From: Gammaproteobacteria bacterium
Lineage (GTDB): Bacteria; Pseudomonadota; Gammaproteobacteria; CAISUE01
Direction of reading: 5' to 3'
Assembly: GCA_947378515.1 (NCBI GenBank)
Contig: CANCKG010000053.1
Location: 1 to 5,811 of the forward strand
Length of the DNA stretch: 5,811 bases
The notes beneath the pieces were generated by a model. The model was not told the DNA's origin. It was given only the letters and a program-made list of their open reading frames with translations, and made no database searches. Positions 1-5,770 of the stretch are shown here, piece after piece (the stretch's first letter is position 1; each line of letters opens with the position of its first letter). Made by a program: the position numbers and the translations under genes.

Positions 1-69
1 GGGTGCTAGGACTCGAACCTAGGAATGCCAGGATCAAAACCTGGTGCCTTACCGCTTGGCTACACCCCA
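1..69 (-). tRNA. tRNA-Gln (anticodon UUG), 3' end cut off by the window edge
   Basis: Read on the minus strand, the sequence folds as a tRNA. The acceptor arm is TGGGGTG from position 69, with partner CACCC at 5-1. The last two acceptor bases, the discriminator and any encoded CCA lie outside the window. The D-arm contains AGCCAAGCGGTAAGGC, the anticodon stem CCAGG/CCTGG encloses the loop TTTTGAT (anticodon TTG, decoding CAA and CAG), and the T-arm carries the invariant GGTTCGAGTCC. It supplies glutaminyl-tRNA for translation. It is transcribed away from nrdA, so the 70-584 spacer is a divergent intergenic region. Other tRNA genes may follow beyond the window edge. Confidence 0.95.
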
Positions 70-121
70 ATAAAAAGAACTACTTGCTAACATTACTCAC
101 TCTTCAAAAGCGAGAGTGCGA

Positions 122-150
122 ATTATACCCAAAAAAAAATATTTTGCCAG
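122..150 (-). promoter_or_regulatory. Predicted sigma70 promoter of the tRNA-Gln gene
   Basis: On the minus strand a perfect -10 TATAAT (127-122) lies 17 bp from CTGGCA (150-145), a 4/6 match to the -35 consensus. The spacer is a T-tract on this strand. The bases after the -10 (TCGCACTCTCGC) are GC-rich, as is common in stably and stringently controlled tRNA promoters. The predicted start near position 115 gives a leader of about 45 nt before the tRNA. The -10 is clear; the -35 assignment is less certain. Confidence 0.65.
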
Positions 151-285
151 AAAAAGATGCGTGTTAGGGTATTTTTTATCTGCCAGCCCCTCCGTTAGCG
201 ATCAACTTGGTGCACTTAGTGCTGTAACCATTCAACACGAATTCTTGTTATTTTACCAAAACCGAACCCCAGTAAAATCAAGCAA

Positions 286-333
286 CCCCATCATGTTGTG
301 TCTAGCCAGCCCACTAAACACAACATATTGTGT
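286..333 (+). promoter_or_regulatory. NrdR operator: two NrdR boxes controlling nrdA
   Basis: The distal box at 318-333 reads ACACAACATATTGTGT and matches the published NrdR-box consensus acaCwAtATaTwGtgt at 15 of 16 positions. The proximal box at 286-301, CCCCATCATGTTGTGT, is weaker at 11 of 16 but keeps the conserved right half. The gap is 16 bp and the start-to-start distance 32 bp, about three helical turns, which is the spacing known for paired NrdR boxes. NrdR is a zinc-finger plus ATP-cone repressor of ribonucleotide reductase genes that binds such pairs when loaded with dATP. The second box overlaps the predicted -35, consistent with repression. Confidence 0.85.
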
Positions 334-355
334 TTTTACGCCACACTGCTATCAT
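328..355 (+). promoter_or_regulatory. Predicted nrdA promoter (extended -10)
   Basis: TTGTGT (328-333) and TATCAT (350-355) are separated by 16 bp. A TG at 347-348, one base before the -10, gives the extended TGnTATnnT form. The -35 lies inside the second NrdR box. The predicted start near 362 implies a leader of about 220 nt before the ATG at 585, and this leader contains the repeat at 405-522. A second, weaker candidate is TATACT at 556-561, which lacks a good -35. The choice rests on position relative to the NrdR boxes and on motif quality. Confidence 0.5.
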
Positions 356-404
356 TCACCCCGTAGCGCAGCAGGATCACTTTCACCCGTGCATGACGCC
401 ACCA

Positions 405-522
405 CTATACCGCTCGCCAATGAAGATGCGAGATTAGCGATTTAATGTGTGCCCATGGCGAGTGGTATAGCTCTATTTTAAATATATACCCATCGCACCT
501 TTAGGTGTGATGGGTATATATT
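405..522 (+). repeat. Two-hairpin repeat element, copy 1, in the nrdA leader
   Basis: Two stem-loops are joined by a short A+T-rich linker. Hairpin A pairs 405-419 (CTATACCGCTCGCCA) with 456-470 through 15 bp including one G-T wobble, leaving a 36-nt loop. Hairpin B pairs 481-499 with 504-522 through 19 bp including one G-T wobble, closed by the tetraloop TTTA. The stretch 405-519 aligns without gaps to the reverse complement of 5358-5472 with 16 mismatches (86% identity), and similarity stops abruptly at both ends. Both hairpins begin with TATACC and end with GGTATA. No ORF fits inside, so it is a non-coding mobile or REP/MITE-like repeat. It lies between the predicted nrdA promoter and start codon. 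Confidence 0.85.
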
Positions 523-584
523 CTACGCAACTGGCCTAGCCGCTTTAAGTCGCATTATACTCATTCATCAGGAACTTATGCTTC

Positions 585-3440
585 ATGTCCGTTACGCTAA
601 ACACCGCTGCAACCCTTACCGCACCCACTGACGTCACCAACCTCAGTCGCCTTAACACGACAGATGCGAATATCCCAGGCACACTGCGCGTCATTAAGCG
701 TAATAATACCATCGTCTCCTTTGATAGCGCAAAAATTGCTCTGGCCATTACCAAGGCTTTTTTAGCCGTCGAAGGAGGCCAAGCGGCTGGGTCTGATCGT
801 ATTCACGCTAAAGTTCAACAATTAAGCACGGCCATTTTTGATGTCTTTAACCGGCGCTTGCCAGGTGGTGGTACGGTCCATATCGAAGATATTCAAGATC
901 AAGTGGAATTGATGTTGATGCGCGATGGTGAACAACAAGTCGCCCGTACCTATGTGCTTTATCGCGAAGATCACCGTCGTTTACGCGCCCGCGAACAAGC
1001 GAGTATCAAAGTCACCGACAGTTTGCTCAATGTTACGCTGAAAGATGGCACCCGCAGCAAACTCGATACCACCCGGCTCGCTAAAATCATCGATGAAGCC
1101 TGTCGCAACCTAACCGGGGTGGATGCCGAACACATCTACAAAGAAACCTTACGCAATATCTACGATGGCGTTCCTGTCCGCGATGTCGCCAAAGCCGCGC
1201 AATTATCGGCCCGCGCACTGATTGAACGTGACCCTAACTATGGCACCGTGGCAGCAAGACTATTGCTGGATGATTGTCGGGCCGAAGCGCTCGACTTCTT
1301 GAACATTCAAGCCTCCGCGACTTTTGATGAAATGAGTCCGCTCTATGGCCGTTATTTACGCGCTTATATCGCCACCGGCATCGAGCATGAATTATTGGAT
1401 CCACAATTAGCGACCTTTGATCTTGATGTTATTGGTGCCGCACTCAAGCCAGAGCGTGATTTAAACTTTACTTATCTTGGCTTACAAACGCTGTATGACC
1501 GCTATTTCATTCATTATCACGGCGCTCGCTTTGAATTACCGCAAGCCTTTTTCATGCGCGTCGCCATGGGTCTGGCATTAAAAGAAAGCCACCGTGAAGC
1601 ACGGGCCATTGAATTTTACAATATTCTGTCCAGCTTTGAATTCATGAGTTCGACGCCAACGCTATTTAATTCCGGCACTTTAAGACCCCAACTGTCCAGC
1701 TGTTTTCTAACCACCATTCCCGATGATCTCGATGGCATTTATGGCGCGATCAAAGACAATGCCCTGTTATCCAAATTTGCCGGGGGACTTGGCAATGACT
1801 GGACGCCGGTCCGTGCCATGAATGCCCATATTAAAGGCACCAATGGCAAATCCCAAGGCGTGGTACCCTTCATGAATGTAGTCAATGCTTCGGCTGTCGC
1901 CGTTAACCAAGGTGGCAAACGCAAAGGTGCAGTTTGTGGTTACTTGGAAACCTGGCACGCTGATATCGAAGAATTTCTCGAATTACGGAAAAACACCGGC
2001 GATGAGCGCCGCCGCACCCATGACATGAATACCGCCAATTGGATTCCCGATTTATTCATGAAGCGGGTGTTTGAAAATGCCGAGTGGACTCTATTTTCAC
2101 CCGATGAAGTGCCGCATTTGCATGATTTATATGGCAATGCCTTTACCCAAGCCTATACTGAAGCCGAAGCTGCGGGTCTACGTGGCGAATTGCGGATCGC
2201 TAAAAAAATCCCTGCGGTAACGCTGTGGCGCAAAATGCTCGGCATGTTATTTGAAACGGGACATCCTTGGCTGACCTTTAAAGATCCGTGTAATTTGCGC
2301 TCGCCACAACAACACGTCGGCGTGGTTCACAGTTCAAACTTATGCACCGAAATCACCTTAAACACGTCGGCTGAAGAAGTCGCGGTCTGTAACTTGGGCA
2401 GTTTAAATTTGCCCGCCTTTATTGTTAATGGCGTGCTTGATCATGCTAAATTACAAGCCACGATCAATATTGCCGTGCGGATGCTCGATAATGTAGTCGA
2501 TATCAATTTTTATTGCATTCCTCAAGCCAAGACATCCAATATGCGTCATCGGCCAGTGGGTTTAGGCTTAATGGGCTTTCAAGATGCCTTGCATGCCCTA
2601 CGGATCCCTTATAGCTCAGAAGCGGCGATGGAGTTTGCTGATAGCTCGATGGAAGCGATCAGTTATTTTGCCATTCATGCCTCGAGTGATTTAGCAGCTG
2701 AACGTGGCGCTTATGAAAGTTTTCAAGGATCCTTATGGAGCCGTGGAATTTTACCGATCGATTCGATTCAATTATTAGCCGACACGCGTGGCGACTACTT
2801 AAAACAAGACACGACCCAGCGTTTGGATTGGGCTACTTTACGCACCAAAGTCATGCAACAGGGCGTTCGTAACTCGAATATCATGGCGATTGCCCCGACC
2901 GCGACGATTTCCAATATCTGCGGCGTATCGCAATCGATCGAACCCACCTATCAAAATCTCTATGTCAAATCCAATATGTCCGGTGAATTTACCGTGGTTA
3001 ATGCCTATTTAGTCAATGATTTGAAACAATTAGGACTATGGGATGAAGTGATGGCCAATGATTTGAAATACTACGATGGTCGCTTACAACCCATTCATCG
3101 CGTACCTAATGAATTCAAAACCTTGTATGCCACAGCCTTCGAAGTCGAACCCAAATGGTTGATTGAAGCGGCGTCCAGACGCCAAAAATGGCTCGATCAA
3201 GCGCAATCTTTAAATCTTTATATGGCCGAACCATCGGGTAAAAAACTCGATAATCTGTATAAATTGGCGTGGTTATCAGGCTTAAAAACCACCTATTATT
3301 TGCGTAGCTTAGGCGCGACCAGCACCGAAAAATCGACGATTCACGATGGCGCGTTAAATGCCGTTAAAAATGTCGTTACTGAAGCGAAAGCAACCAACGT
3401 CTGCTCAATCCTCGAACCCGATTGCGAAGCCTGTCAATAA
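585..3440 (+). CDS. nrdA: Ribonucleoside-diphosphate reductase class Ia, alpha (large) subunit
   Basis: This 951-residue protein is the catalytic large subunit that reduces ribonucleoside diphosphates to deoxyribonucleotides in the cytosol, working with a radical-bearing NrdB subunit. Residues about 34-125 form an ATP-cone (VIKRNNTIVSFDSAKI start), residues about 140-232 a second, degenerate cone, and the ten-stranded barrel domain follows. Visible catalytic residues are the redox pair C373 (LSSCFL) and C602 (AVCNLGS), the active-site set N585, C587 and E589 in NLCTE, the radical-transfer tyrosines Y904-Y905 (KTTYYLRS), and the C-terminal shuttle cysteines C947 and C950 in CEACQ. Length and twin cones match Pseudomonas-type NrdA; the E. 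coli protein is shorter, with one cone. The ATG at 585 is preceded by AGGAA (570-574) at 10 nt. Upstream NrdR boxes support dATP-dependent control. nrdB is not the next gene, which is unusual. Confidence 0.97.
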   Translation: MSVTLNTAATLTAPTDVTNLSRLNTTDANIPGTLRVIKRNNTIVSFDSAKIALAITKAFLAVEGGQAAGSDRIHAKVQQLSTAIFDVFNRRLPGGGTVHIEDIQDQVELMLMRDGEQQVARTYVLYREDHRRLRAREQASIKVTDSLLNVTLKDGTRSKLDTTRLAKIIDEACRNLTGVDAEHIYKETLRNIYDGVPVRDVAKAAQLSARALIERDPNYGTVAARLLLDDCRAEALDFLNIQASATFDEMSPLYGRYLRAYIATGIEHELLDPQLATFDLDVIGAALKPERDLNFTYLGLQTLYDRYFIHYHGARFELPQAFFMRVAMGLALKESHREARAIEFYNILSSFEFMSSTPTLFNSGTLRPQLSSCFLTTIPDDLDGIYGAIKDNALLSKFAGGLGNDWTPVRAMNAHIKGTNGKSQGVVPFMNVVNASAVAVNQGGKRKGAVCGYLETWHADIEEFLELRKNTGDERRRTHDMNTANWIPDLFMKRVFENAEWTLFSPDEVPHLHDLYGNAFTQAYTEAEAAGLRGELRIAKKIPAVTLWRKMLGMLFETGHPWLTFKDPCNLRSPQQHVGVVHSSNLCTEITLNTSAEEVAVCNLGSLNLPAFIVNGVLDHAKLQATINIAVRMLDNVVDINFYCIPQAKTSNMRHRPVGLGLMGFQDALHALRIPYSSEAAMEFADSSMEAISYFAIHASSDLAAERGAYESFQGSLWSRGILPIDSIQLLADTRGDYLKQDTTQRLDWATLRTKVMQQGVRNSNIMAIAPTATISNICGVSQSIEPTYQNLYVKSNMSGEFTVVNAYLVNDLKQLGLWDEVMANDLKYYDGRLQPIHRVPNEFKTLYATAFEVEPKWLIEAASRRQKWLDQAQSLNLYMAEPSGKKLDNLYKLAWLSGLKTTYYLRSLGATSTEKSTIHDGALNAVKNVVTEAKATNVCSILEPDCEACQ

Positions 3441-3447
3441 ACGCGAC

Positions 3448-3472
3448 TCACGTGCGGGTTTCCCGCGCGTGA
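3448..3472 (+). terminator. GC-rich stem-loop after nrdA, probable terminator
   Basis: An 11-bp stem, TCACGTGCGGG (3448-3458) with CCCGCGCGTGA (3462-3472), has one wobble pair and a TTT loop. It begins 8 nt after the nrdA stop codon. Its position and strength suit an intrinsic terminator, but no T-run follows, so it may instead protect the mRNA 3' end or assist Rho-dependent termination. Confidence 0.55.
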
Positions 3473-3482
3473 TGGTGCATAA

Positions 3483-3527
3483 ATAAAGTCGTAAGCGGCG
3501 CGAATCTTTACCCTTTTACGGCTTTAT
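3483..3527 (+). other. Second stem-loop downstream of nrdA
   Basis: ATAAAGTCGTAA (3483-3494) pairs with TTACGGCTTTAT (3516-3527), giving 12 bp with one wobble and a 21-nt loop. It starts 11 nt after the first hairpin. The left arm begins with an A-rich tract and the right arm ends T-rich, so it could help stop transcription from either direction. No coding or protein-binding role can be read from it. Confidence 0.4.
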
Positions 3528-3593
3528 GGCCTGCCGGAAATGCCACCGCGCGCTACCACTACGATGCGCTAGCGCCCACAGGTTATTTACAGG

Positions 3594-3599
3594 TATAAT
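3594..3599 (+). promoter_or_regulatory. Predicted promoter of the downstream unknown gene (-10 TATAAT)
   Basis: A perfect -10 hexamer TATAAT lies 34 nt upstream of the ATG at 3633. No good -35 is seen at 16-18 bp, where the sequence is within AGCGCCCACA, so an activator or an atypical -35 may be needed. The palindrome GCGCTAGCGC (3566-3575) sits about where an activator or repressor could bind. Transcription would begin near 3606, leaving a leader under 30 nt. With the hairpins after nrdA, this indicates a separate transcription unit. Confidence 0.5.
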
Positions 3600-3632
3600 T
3601 CCGCTCAGAAAAATAAACCCTCACCTTAAGAA

Positions 3633-5204
3633 ATGATACCCATGCCCACGATTCTGACTATTGTTACCTATGCGCCGTTAGACTTAAAACACATATTAAT
3701 CCATTTAGTTGAAAATGCTGCTTTTGCCAAAGAAAAACAAAAGGTGATGATAGCTCGTATTCATTCGCGCGAATTTAACGAGCGCGAATTTGCCGGCTAT
3801 TTTACGCGTAAAGCTGAATATGACGCTAGGATGTCAAAATCTCAGACTTTAACAGCATCAGCTCCACCAACAACCCTAAGTATTTTAAACGATTTATCAA
3901 CACACTTTGGCTTGAACCTCCTATCTAACGAGAGTATCGATGTTGAAGTGTATAATCAAAAGAGTGCTCTTATCAGTCGTACGATACCTGATGAACAAGC
4001 TAAAACTTCAGTCGGAACAACACCTTTTTCATCAAAAGTAACAGCTAGCCGCTCATTGTTTAGCGCTCTCACTGAAGATGAAGATGGCGCAGCGGAGCAG
4101 TTAATTGCAGCATTAAAAGCCCAGGTATTACCTGAAACCCAACTCAAGTTTAGCGACTATCCCGTTTTAACTACTGATGAGATTATAACCGTATTAAAGC
4201 GCCATCATGGGGATTCGAACTCTCGAGACACGGATTACATAGAAGATTCAGCATTGGGCTTAAGGATCAGCGATGATGATATGTTTGTTAACACGACGAA
4301 ATATAACGCTGATTATAACAAGTCTTTACGCTATTTAAGCATGTATGACTTTGATGGAAATGAACGAGCCAATTACCAAGATGATTTTAACGCTGCCGCC
4401 AACATCATCCAAGATACCATTACTAATGGTACTGTATTACGCGCTTTAGCAACTATACATGAAGTGCCATTCACCGATATCCAATTATTTTCATCTAATA
4501 CTATCACCCAGATTAGTGTGACCAAAGCTAAAAAAACGATTACTTACAGCGTTCCTGATCCCGTGACGACAATAGAAGATGCGTTAAAAGATCCAAGCAC
4601 CAAGGATGAGCACTTAGCACTGCACAAAGCAAACTATCTGGCACGTTGTGCTCAAGCGACAAACATTGGCAAAACCCCGTTATTAGCATTAAACGCTGAC
4701 AATTTGGTGAAAGCTATTAAAACTGCCGCTAACGCGTATAAAAAATTCAGTGCTGACCATCACCCGTTTTTTGTCTTTGCCTACCGTAGCCATGGCTCAA
4801 AGGGTCTGACTCATGTGAAGACGTTAGTAGACGTTTGTAGTATAGAAAGTGCTAGCGGTGCCTCTATCCATACTGCATTAAAAACATTTTTTACTGCCAG
4901 AGCGGATGGCACTACCCCTGGCGGCAGGGATCATTCTTTCGTCAGTTTCTTATTGGATGAATTGGCAACATTGGCTGACTTAACCGACTTGGGCTTGGAT
5001 TCCCCCTTGCCTAAAGCAGCCAAGGGGAGTTTTCAAGCAACCGATCCGAAAAATGTTCAAACCCGCAAAGCCTTTATAGCAGCGATGAAACAGGCTACAG
5101 TTTCAGAAAGATTTGGAAATACGTCAACCCAATCTTTGCCGGCGAGTGATGAACGCAAGGACGACGCCACAGAAGTTAAACGTAACTCGCCGATTAATCG
5201 TTAA
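3633..5204 (+). CDS. Uncharacterised 523-residue soluble protein, no family recognised
   Basis: I do not recognise a family for this protein. It is a long uninterrupted reading frame with its own -10 element and a terminator-like hairpin after it. The N-terminus (residues about 4-55) is the most ordered-looking part, a short hydrophobic stretch followed by charged helical sequence. Residues about 60-150 are rich in Ser, Thr and Ala and may be a linker. Two conspicuous stretches are HHPFFVFAYRSHGSKG (376-391) and TTPGGRDHSF (427-436). The tail (about 495-523) is hydrophilic and probably disordered. There is no signal peptide, membrane helix, cysteine cluster or nucleotide-binding loop. Two starts are possible: ATG 3633, which touches the weak AAGAA (3628-3632), or ATG 3642, which lies 9 nt from it and has better spacing (520 residues). 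It looks somewhat more A+T-rich than nrdA in places, judged by eye. A lineage-specific or effector-type protein is possible but unproven. Confidence 0.85.
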   Translation: MIPMPTILTIVTYAPLDLKHILIHLVENAAFAKEKQKVMIARIHSREFNEREFAGYFTRKAEYDARMSKSQTLTASAPPTTLSILNDLSTHFGLNLLSNESIDVEVYNQKSALISRTIPDEQAKTSVGTTPFSSKVTASRSLFSALTEDEDGAAEQLIAALKAQVLPETQLKFSDYPVLTTDEIITVLKRHHGDSNSRDTDYIEDSALGLRISDDDMFVNTTKYNADYNKSLRYLSMYDFDGNERANYQDDFNAAANIIQDTITNGTVLRALATIHEVPFTDIQLFSSNTITQISVTKAKKTITYSVPDPVTTIEDALKDPSTKDEHLALHKANYLARCAQATNIGKTPLLALNADNLVKAIKTAANAYKKFSADHHPFFVFAYRSHGSKGLTHVKTLVDVCSIESASGASIHTALKTFFTARADGTTPGGRDHSFVSFLLDELATLADLTDLGLDSPLPKAAKGSFQATDPKNVQTRKAFIAAMKQATVSERFGNTSTQSLPASDERKDDATEVKRNSPINR

Positions 5205-5215
5205 TGGGCAAAAGT

Positions 5216-5244
5216 AGGGGCAGGTCTTTATGGCGCCTACCCCT
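5216..5244 (+). terminator. Terminator-like hairpin after the unknown gene
   Basis: AGGGGCAGG (5216-5224) pairs with CCTACCCCT (5236-5244), giving 9 bp with one C-A mismatch and an 11-nt loop. It starts 11 nt after the stop codon at 5204. No T-run follows, so factor-independent termination is uncertain; position and G+C content are the main support. Confidence 0.45.
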
Positions 5245-5300
5245 CTCGTAGTTCGGTGTTAAATGGGTACCACAATCCGTAAAACGTATAACATAGCACA

Positions 5301-5341
5301 CGTCCATTATTGTACCCTCAGTCCGCGAATAATGACGAGGG
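5301..5341. repeat. Small palindrome with two competing stems
   Basis: CGTCCATTATT (5301-5311) pairs with AATAATGACG (5328-5337) through 10 bp with one bulged C. An alternative stem pairs CCCTC (5315-5319) with GAGGG (5337-5341). The CGTC...GACG ends recall the CGTC(A/C)TTGCG-type ends of the palindrome at 5493-5590, so this may be a degenerate relative. No gene is apparent around it. Confidence 0.35.
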
Positions 5342-5357
5342 CTTGTTGACATGTCAC

Positions 5358-5472
5358 ATATACCCATCGCATCTCAATGTGCGATGGGTATAAATTTAAA
5401 ATAGAGCTATATCGCTCGCCATAGGCACACGTTAAATCACAAACCTCGCATCTTGAATGACGAGTGGTATAG
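5358..5472 (-). repeat. Two-hairpin repeat element, copy 2, inverted relative to copy 1
   Basis: On the minus strand this aligns without gaps to 405-519, with 16 mismatches in 115 positions. The hairpin A arms are 5407-5421 (CTATATCGCTCGCCA) and 5458-5472 (TGACGAGTGGTATAG). The hairpin B arms are 5359-5371 and 5380-5392 with a perfect 13-bp stem and an 8-nt loop. The linker that includes CTCTATTTTAAAT is nearly identical in both copies. A perfect 10-bp palindrome TGACATGTCA (5347-5356) abuts its left end and is not part of copy 1. The element is non-coding and lies in the gene-poor 3' part of the window. Confidence 0.85.
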
Positions 5473-5492
5473 ATCGATAATCACCACAAGCT

Positions 5493-5590
5493 CGTCCTTG
5501 CGAAGTTTACGTAGCAAGCATCCCGTTGAGGGTGAGTAATAATGGATAAATTATTAAGTGACTCTAGGATTGCCGCTCCGCGCAAGGACG
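5493..5590. repeat. 98-bp nested palindromic repeat (CGTCCTTGCG ends)
   Basis: Perfect 10-bp terminal inverted repeats, CGTCCTTGCG (5493-5502) and CGCAAGGACG (5581-5590), enclose further nested stems. These are GCATCC (5518-5523) with GGATTGC (5567-5573, one bulge), GAGT (5534-5537) with ACTC (5561-5564), and TAATAAT (5537-5543) with ATTATTA (5550-5556). The whole could extrude as a long imperfect cruciform or fold as one RNA hairpin. It resembles the dispersed palindromes ending in CGTCATTGCGAG and CGCAATGACG known from several intracellular bacteria; family membership is inferred from this resemblance only. Confidence 0.6.
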
Positions 5591-5673
5591 GGGTTCTAAC
5601 ATGAGTGTATCCATTCAGCACGCGCCGCGCGGAGAACTTAGCAGCAGTGCAGGTTAAGGGAGAGAATCACGAG

Positions 5674-5711
5674 TTTGCTACCATAAAGCTATCCTGCTTT
5701 ATGGTAGCAAA
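5674..5711. repeat. Perfect 16-bp inverted repeat (strong hairpin)
   Basis: TTTGCTACCATAAAGC (5674-5689) is exactly complementary to 5696-5711, with a 6-nt loop TATCCT. No T-run follows on either strand, so it is not a typical intrinsic terminator. It is the first of three consecutive stem-loops at the end of the window. Confidence 0.6.
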
Positions 5712-5715
5712 GCCG

Positions 5716-5739
5716 GCCATAAACATCCGTGTTCATGGC
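5716..5739. repeat. Second consecutive hairpin, 10-bp stem
   Basis: GCCATAAACA (5716-5725) pairs with TGTTCATGGC (5730-5739) with one mismatch and a TCCG tetraloop. It starts only 5 nt after the preceding 16-bp hairpin, so the two would stack in a transcript. Confidence 0.45.
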
Positions 5740-5748
5740 TACGTTGGG

Positions 5749-5770
5749 AAAAGCTCACGCTTTTTCTATT
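5749..5770 (+). terminator. Possible weak intrinsic terminator
   Basis: AAAAGC (5749-5754) and GCTTTT (5759-5764) form a short stem around TCAC, and the sequence continues T-rich (TTTTTCTATTTT). The form is that of a rho-independent terminator, but the stem is short and has only two G-C pairs. No gene in the preceding 500 bases explains it, apart from the possibility of a small structured RNA. Confidence 0.3.

Noticed and set aside
116..445. Plus-strand open frame of 109 codons before nrdA
   Set aside because: It overlaps the tRNA promoter, both NrdR boxes, the nrdA promoter and part of the repeat. It has no ribosome binding site and an implausible composition.
578..631. 17-codon frame starting at ATG 578 and overlapping the nrdA start
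   Set aside because: Its ATG lies only 3 nt from the AGGAA motif, which fits the nrdA ATG at 585 better. The peptide is very short and likely a chance overlap.
545..2137. Several minus-strand open frames of 60-70 codons inside or overlapping nrdA
   Set aside because: They are antisense shadows of the nrdA coding frame, with no ribosome binding sites or separate promoters.
3634..3643. ATACCCAT at the start of the unknown gene, shared with hairpin B of the repeat
   Set aside because: Only eight bases match, with no hairpin partner; best explained by chance.
3956..4147. Minus-strand open frame inside the unknown gene
   Set aside because: It is fully contained antisense to a longer, better supported frame and has no start signals.
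4209..4226. GGGATTCGAACTC motif resembling a minus-strand tRNA T-arm
   Set aside because: The T-stem does not pair, no cloverleaf forms around it, and it lies within an intact reading frame.
5346..5351. Perfect TTGACA, a possible -35
   Set aside because: No -10-like hexamer occurs 16-18 bp downstream, where repeat copy 2 lies, and no gene follows. It is part of the TGACATGTCA palindrome.
5601..5657. 18-codon frame after the 98-bp palindrome
   Set aside because: There is no ribosome binding site, it is very short and no known peptide is recognised.
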